This document shows, one piece after another, positions 6,646 to 9,771 of a stretch of 9,771 nt of DNA. Source of the stretch: Pseudomonadota bacterium (GTDB taxonomy: Bacteria; Myxococcota; Bradymonadia; UBA4248); assembly GCA_017613855.1 (NCBI GenBank), contig JAGACY010000241.1:1-9771 (forward strand), given 5' to 3'. The notes beneath the pieces were generated by a model. That model worked only from the letters and a program-made list of their open reading frames with translations. It was not told where the DNA came from and did not search any database. Numbering within the stretch: the stretch's first letter is position 1; the number at the start of each line of letters is the position of its first letter. Both the position numbers and the translations under genes were made by a program.

Positions 6646-6681
6646 GCATGGCTATTGCCGCTGTGCGCCAATACGCCATGC
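6646..6681 (+). other. First of two related nested hairpins upstream of the terminator
   Basis: Outer stem GCATGG (6646-6651) with CCATGC (6676-6681); inner TATTG (6653-6657) with CAATA (6669-6673). It shares CTATTG and TGCGCCAATAC with the terminator hairpin directly downstream but has a different, still fully paired, outer stem. It has no T tract. An alternative fold, TGGCGCA (6642-6648) with TGCGCCA (6664-6670), is also possible. Confidence 0.5.
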
Positions 6682-6684
6682 CTG

Positions 6685-6725
6685 GGCCGACCTATTGGCT
6701 GCGCCAATACAGTCGGCCTTTTTTT
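6685..6725 (+). terminator. Strong Rho-independent terminator of the second protease gene
   Basis: GGCCGAC (6685-6691) pairs with GTCGGCC (6712-6718). Inside it TATTGGC (6693-6699) pairs with GCCAATA (6703-6709) around a TGC loop, leaving small unpaired bases between the stems. Seven T follow at once (6719-6725). It lies about 95 nt after the stop codon and 78 nt before the next start, so the third gene is likely transcribed separately. Confidence 0.88.
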
Positions 6726-6764
6726 ATTATTCGAGCAAGCCTTAATCTAAACAACATTTTTGCA

Positions 6765-6800
6765 GGGGGCATCATCATCTCTATCCCCCCGGGAGAAGGG
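6765..6800 (+). promoter_or_regulatory. Ribosome binding site of the third gene next to G5 / C6 tracts
   Basis: GGGAG (6791-6795) and the following AAGGG give a Shine-Dalgarno region about 7 nt before the ATG at 6803. Directly upstream is C6 (6785-6790), and 15 nt further upstream G5 (6765-6769). C6 can pair with G5 or, in part, with the G-rich ribosome site. Two exclusive folds are therefore conceivable, but no regulator is visible. No convincing promoter was found between 6726 and 6790. Confidence 0.4.
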
Positions 6801-6802
6801 TT

Positions 6803-7231
6803 ATGCAATTGCGGCAGATAGTATCATTGGCAGTGTGTTTGGGAGTCATTGCGGTTTGCGGATGCGGTGAGAACGGATCCAATCCGGACAAAGAGAAAGT
6901 GACCTCATGCTCTGTCACTGATTTTAAGCCAACGTGTGTTGGTGTGATTTCGTATGAAGTATGTGAAGAAAGGGTGGTGGTGACGAGAAGCTGCCCATCC
7001 GATCAGAAATGCACAGACGGAGCCTGCACGCCCATACAGCCCGGAGAACGCATCTGCAATGACGATGATTATGTTTCCGAGTGCCGGGACCTTGGTTACA
7101 CCATTTGTACAGATGGACAGCTTTCGACGATACCGTGCCAGAATGGTGAGACATGCAAAGCAGGCAAATGTGTGCAGGGAACCAACACACCCGGCGTGCC
7201 TTCCGGCGGCAATCCCCCTTCGGGCACCTAA
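6803..7231 (+). CDS. Small Cys-rich lipoprotein; N-terminal part of a giant frame cut by an in-frame TAA
   Basis: 142 residues. MQLRQIVSLAVCLGVIAVCGC is a lipoprotein signal with lipobox VCGC (Cys21). Two six-Cys modules follow: 6908-7027 and 7055-7171, both with spacing C-x8-C-x7/8-C-x9-C-x5-C-x4-C. The end is a Pro/Gly/Ser/Thr linker (GTNTPGVPSGGNPPSGT) and then TAA. The linker reads on in the same frame after the stop into a third module with the same spacing, so the natural product is probably far longer. As it stands, the short form is a plausible secreted two-module lipoprotein. The ATG at 6803 is supported by the ribosome site and the signal peptide. No enzymatic motif is seen; an adhesive, binding or structural surface role is only a guess. 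Confidence 0.8.
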   Translation: MQLRQIVSLAVCLGVIAVCGCGENGSNPDKEKVTSCSVTDFKPTCVGVISYEVCEERVVVTRSCPSDQKCTDGACTPIQPGERICNDDDYVSECRDLGYTICTDGQLSTIPCQNGETCKAGKCVQGTNTPGVPSGGNPPSGT

Positions 7232-7522
7232 CCAACCATCCCCGAAACCTGCAATGACGATGTGATGGTGCCTTATTGTTACGACAATATCCGCCTGAGC
7301 TGCAAGGATGGCAAAGTCGTACAAACGGACTGTTCCTCCCTTGGCCTGGCCTGTCATTACGGGGAGTGCAAAGCACCCTCCAACCTGCCCTGCACCCCAA
7401 CGATAGACAAGCCCCAGTGCGTCGGCAACGTACTCATTTCATGTGATTATGAGAGTTTCAAATTGGAGAGCAGACCCTGCGGAGATAATATCTGTACCAC
7501 CGTAGATGGTGTGCCCAATTGT
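6908..7522 (+). repeat. Four short six-cysteine modules spanning the in-frame stop
   Basis: Module 1 6908-7027, module 2 7055-7171, module 3 7250-7369, module 4 7391-7522. Modules 1-3 keep C-x8-C-x7/8-C-x9-C-x5/6-C-x4-C; module 4 varies in the last spacings. Modules 2 and 3 also both start CNDD. The TAA at 7229 lies in the linker between modules 2 and 3. Confidence 0.75.
7229..7231 (+). other. Single in-frame TAA interrupting the third gene
   Basis: The frame starting at 6803 has only this stop before the window end, almost 3 kb later. Codons around it read Gly-Thr-TAA-Pro-Thr. TAA is used as a normal stop by the first protease, so there is no sign of code reassignment. One base change would restore a sense codon (GAA, CAA, TCA, TTA or AAA, for example). 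Confidence 0.9.
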
Positions 7523-9771
7523 TATACACCCTGCCAGGCATCTGCTTCCTCTTCCGATTATTCCAATTATTGTTGGGGGATTGATGCTTATGTAAAAGCC
7601 CGTTGTGCCGAATCGGATGATCATCACAATGTCATTGTAGATATACAAAAAGAGGAAGATGATTATTATAATTATAAAGATTGTCCGGAAAATGAGTTTT
7701 GCAGTGAAGGCAAATGTGCCCCGCAGTATTCAGGTTTTACCCAGGGATGTTCTGCGAATGACAAAGAGTTTTGCGAACGCAATATCGCCTATTCCTGTAC
7801 AAAGGACTGGTTTGATAAATATCATTGGAATGCCACAACTTGTGGTGTAGACACCTGTGTCGTCTATGAGGACAAGGCCAGGTGCGCGAAATCCTGCAGC
7901 AAAGCGCTCGAAGGAGTGACGCGCAATTATTGTCATTACGATGATTACGATGTGTCTTTAGCGTCTGTCACAGAGACCTGCCGTAAAATTGAGGATGGTT
8001 TTTACTGGGTACAGGACGAAAAGACAGGCTGTTCCGCATGCAATGAATATACGGGAAAATGCATCACGCACGAACTGGTTTGTGATGAGAATTCTCAGAA
8101 TTGCTATGATCCGGACAGAGAATCCTGTGATGCAAGTAAAGACAGCGAACGCTACCGATGTGTACAGGGCGACAGTTATCGCAGTGGCGGTAGTTACAAT
8201 TATCCTTACGATTCAGTGACCGAAGAATGCATCGATGGTTATTGGACAGTGACTAACTCTGATTCCTGCCGATTGAACGGATGTGATGTCAAAACAGGAA
8301 AATGTAATGACTATTCGGGATCTATCCATGAAAAATGTACAGACAGTACCGATTATTGTGCTTACGAAGGTTACGTCGTAGGCTGTGAATTTGAGAGCAG
8401 GAACAAGATTTTGCTCTCGTGTGGCAGCGGCCAGTGTGCCCAGACGAATGACGATTCGTTCCATTGTGTCGTTCCGTGCGCCGCAGAAGATCTGGGAAAA
8501 ATCGTCTATTCCGAATGTCAGGGTTCCAATCAATCCGTTTACTTCGAGTGTGTCAAAAATTACTATGGTGTCGGTCCGGAGTATTATCTGTTAGCACATT
8601 CCGAAACCTGCCAGAATGGATGTCAGGACGGTACATGCCGTGGAAAAATTCATCCGGATGATGATCGATACTGTTCGCAGGATTATCAGTTTAATTGCCT
8701 GAATGATGTCGAAGCCGGCTGTTCTGGCTATTTTTCTCCGAGTGTTATTGCGCATGATTGTCGCGAGGAGAATCGGATTTGTGTAGCCAGCGGTGAAAAT
8801 AACGGTTGTTTTGAGCCCTGTACCGAAGCAGATTATAAGAAACAAAATTTACTATGCGTAAAAAATGATAATGACGAAATCTATAGCCAGGGCCGCAATT
8901 GCCTGAAAGCCGGTGATGGCCGCTACTTCTGGACACCAGAAGTCGATGAGCACTGCATTCACGGATGTACCGAAAAGACCGGAGAGTGTATCACGATTCA
9001 CGAACTTGAGGGTCAAAGCTGCAACATAAGTACAGATTCCAAATGTGACGGCAAATATCGCCTGTATTGCTGGTTTGATTACACCGCTTACGATTGCGAG
9101 GAGCAGCTCGGCGCGGGGGCAACCTGCGCAATGATGAATGAAGGGGCTGATGACGCCGAACCTGCTTGCATTCTGCCCTGCAAGCATGTCGGAGATACCA
9201 AGCCGGTTTGCGAAAGCCAAGACTACGAAGTGCAATACAGCTGCGTCGATACAGGCGGCGTCAAACATTGGGAAAATGACGATACCGTGAATGAGTATTG
9301 TAAACGGGGCTGCGATGCCGATACCGGAAAATGCATTAAACTCAATGAACATGAAGGCCAATCGTGTAATGCGGATACCGATCCGGAGTTCTGCGATGGC
9401 TCGAATTATATCTATTGCCATTGGTCAGAGTATGATATCGGAGACTGCAATGAGGAAGCCAAGGATACCATGTGCGCTTTGGAAAACGGCAAAACGGAAT
9501 GCCTGTATCCCTGTACCAAGGCTGAACTTGGAAACAGCCGGAAACAATGCGGCACGGGATGGGCTCATGCACGTCTTTACGATGCCGTTTGCACTGAATT
9601 CGAGAATGGTTATTTCTGGAAAACAGGCGAGGATTTTATTTCGTGCGACCATGATTGCGATGCGTCAACGCTGACATGTACCAAAATCGTCACGGATGAA
9701 TATGAGCGCTGCGATATCAATAGCTATACCCCGTCCTGTCATGACAATCACCTGATTTACTGTGACAAATC
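7265..9771 (+). CDS. Giant Cys-rich repeat protein, continuation of the frame of the 6803 gene; 3' end outside window
   Basis: I translated 7232-9771 codon by codon in the frame of the upstream lipoprotein and found no stop, giving about 846 codons that run off the window. The first usable starts after the TAA are GTG 7262 and ATG 7265, but neither has a purine-rich ribosome site or a signal peptide. This supports a downstream fragment of one split gene and not a separate gene. Content: two short six-Cys modules, a Tyr/Asp-rich stretch near 7640-7680, then tandem units of about 85-115 residues with first Cys at 7748, 8081, 8336, 8672, 9020, 9365 and 9710. Units commonly end in (N/H/R)GC...TG(K/E)C. 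Nearly all Cys fall at repeat positions, so it is an extracellular disulfide-rich protein. If the stop is real and not read through, this part is probably silent, which would make it a pseudogene fragment. Confidence 0.7.
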   Translation, partial: MVPYCYDNIRLSCKDGKVVQTDCSSLGLACHYGECKAPSNLPCTPTIDKPQCVGNVLISCDYESFKLESRPCGDNICTTVDGVPNCYTPCQASASSSDYSNYCWGIDAYVKARCAESDDHHNVIVDIQKEEDDYYNYKDCPENEFCSEGKCAPQYSGFTQGCSANDKEFCERNIAYSCTKDWFDKYHWNATTCGVDTCVVYEDKARCAKSCSKALEGVTRNYCHYDDYDVSLASVTETCRKIEDGFYWVQDEKTGCSACNEYTGKCITHELVCDENSQNCYDPDRESCDASKDSERYRCVQGDSYRSGGSYNYPYDSVTEECIDGYWTVTNSDSCRLNGCDVKTGKCNDYSGSIHEKCTDSTDYCAYEGYVVGCEFESRNKILLSCGSGQCAQTNDDSFHCVVPCAAEDLGKIVYSECQGSNQSVYFECVKNYYGVGPEYYLLAHSETCQNGCQDGTCRGKIHPDDDRYCSQDYQFNCLNDVEAGCSGYFSPSVIAHDCREENRICVASGENNGCFEPCTEADYKKQNLLCVKNDNDEIYSQGRNCLKAGDGRYFWTPEVDEHCIHGCTEKTGECITIHELEGQSCNISTDSKCDGKYRLYCWFDYTAYDCEEQLGAGATCAMMNEGADDAEPACILPCKHVGDTKPVCESQDYEVQYSCVDTGGVKHWENDDTVNEYCKRGCDADTGKCIKLNEHEGQSCNADTDPEFCDGSNYIYCHWSEYDIGDCNEEAKDTMCALENGKTECLYPCTKAELGNSRKQCGTGWAHARLYDAVCTEFENGYFWKTGEDFISCDHDCDASTLTCTKIVTDEYERCDINSYTPSCHDNHLIYCDK
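7748..9771 (+). repeat. Tandem ~115-residue Cys-rich units in the third gene
   Basis: First Cys of units: 7748, 8081, 8336, 8672, 9020, 9365, 9710 (last one partial). Spacings are 333, 255, 336, 348, 345 and 345 nt; unit 2 is shortened. The best conserved neighbours (9020 and 9365) both begin EGQSCN..TD...CDG and are followed by YC(W/H). Each full unit then shows C, C..PC, C, C, an aromatic stretch with Trp, C..(G/D)C, and TG.C. The family is not one I can name. The pattern matches the modules inserted in the second protease (3343-3882). Confidence 0.7.

Noticed and set aside
6623..6651. Perfect TTGACA as a -35 box for the third gene
   Set aside because: No -10-like hexamer lies 16-18 nt downstream (GCATGG at 17), and it would lie upstream of a strong terminator.
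7439..9652. Numerous antisense and off-frame short frames across the third gene
   Set aside because: They overlap a continuous frame with regular Cys repeats and show no independent coding features.

Overview
The window is a run of three large, co-oriented (+ strand) genes for secreted, cysteine-rich surface proteins, separated by short AT-richer intergenic stretches. The organism is most likely an uncultured relative of the Myxococcota/Bradymonadota (old Deltaproteobacteria). Three things suggest this: arrays of the six-cysteine CGNG...CDG repeat (DUF4215 / Myxococcus-type disulfide repeat family), acidic EICDNxxDDDxNGxxDCxDxxC loops resembling MopE-type metal-binding motifs, and a C-terminal Cys - helix - Arg-rich tail resembling MYXO-CTERM sorting signals. 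Base composition is moderate, not the very high G+C of classical myxobacteria, which points to a divergent, perhaps host- or gut-associated lineage. The lineage call is inference.

Layout. Positions 1-2718 hold the 3' part of a chymotrypsin-fold (S1) serine protease gene; the window opens just after the expected catalytic His. It carries ten cysteine repeats, three acidic loops and a sorting tail. Positions 2719-3144 are non-coding, with one plausible promoter and a 5'-UTR hairpin. Positions 3145-6591 encode a complete paralogue: lipoprotein signal, S1 protease, eight cysteine repeats, acidic loop, Pro-rich 27-bp tandem repeat and sorting tail. Positions 6592-6802 hold a hairpin and then two related nested hairpins, the second being a strong intrinsic terminator. 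From 6803 to the window end a single reading frame encodes a third lipoprotein built wholly of cysteine-rich modules. It is interrupted once, by an in-frame TAA at 7229-7231, and otherwise stays open to the last base.

How they fit together. The two proteases share the same order of repeat subtypes (A-A-B-C-A-B-C-A), so they arose by duplication of an already assembled array, with later exchange between B-C cassettes. In the second protease about 210 residues of cysteine-rich sequence sit inside the catalytic domain, between the ILYG...YTVSL strand and the FCTGTL...TAAHC segment, which is the 37-loop in chymotrypsin numbering. These two inserted modules have the same cysteine layout as the tandem units of the third gene, so neighbouring genes appear to share a module pool. 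All three products look exported and surface-bound. No substrate or pathway can be read from the sequence.

The most notable points are the domain inserted into the protease, the lone stop codon splitting an otherwise continuous giant frame, and the combination of N-terminal lipobox and C-terminal sorting tail on one protease.
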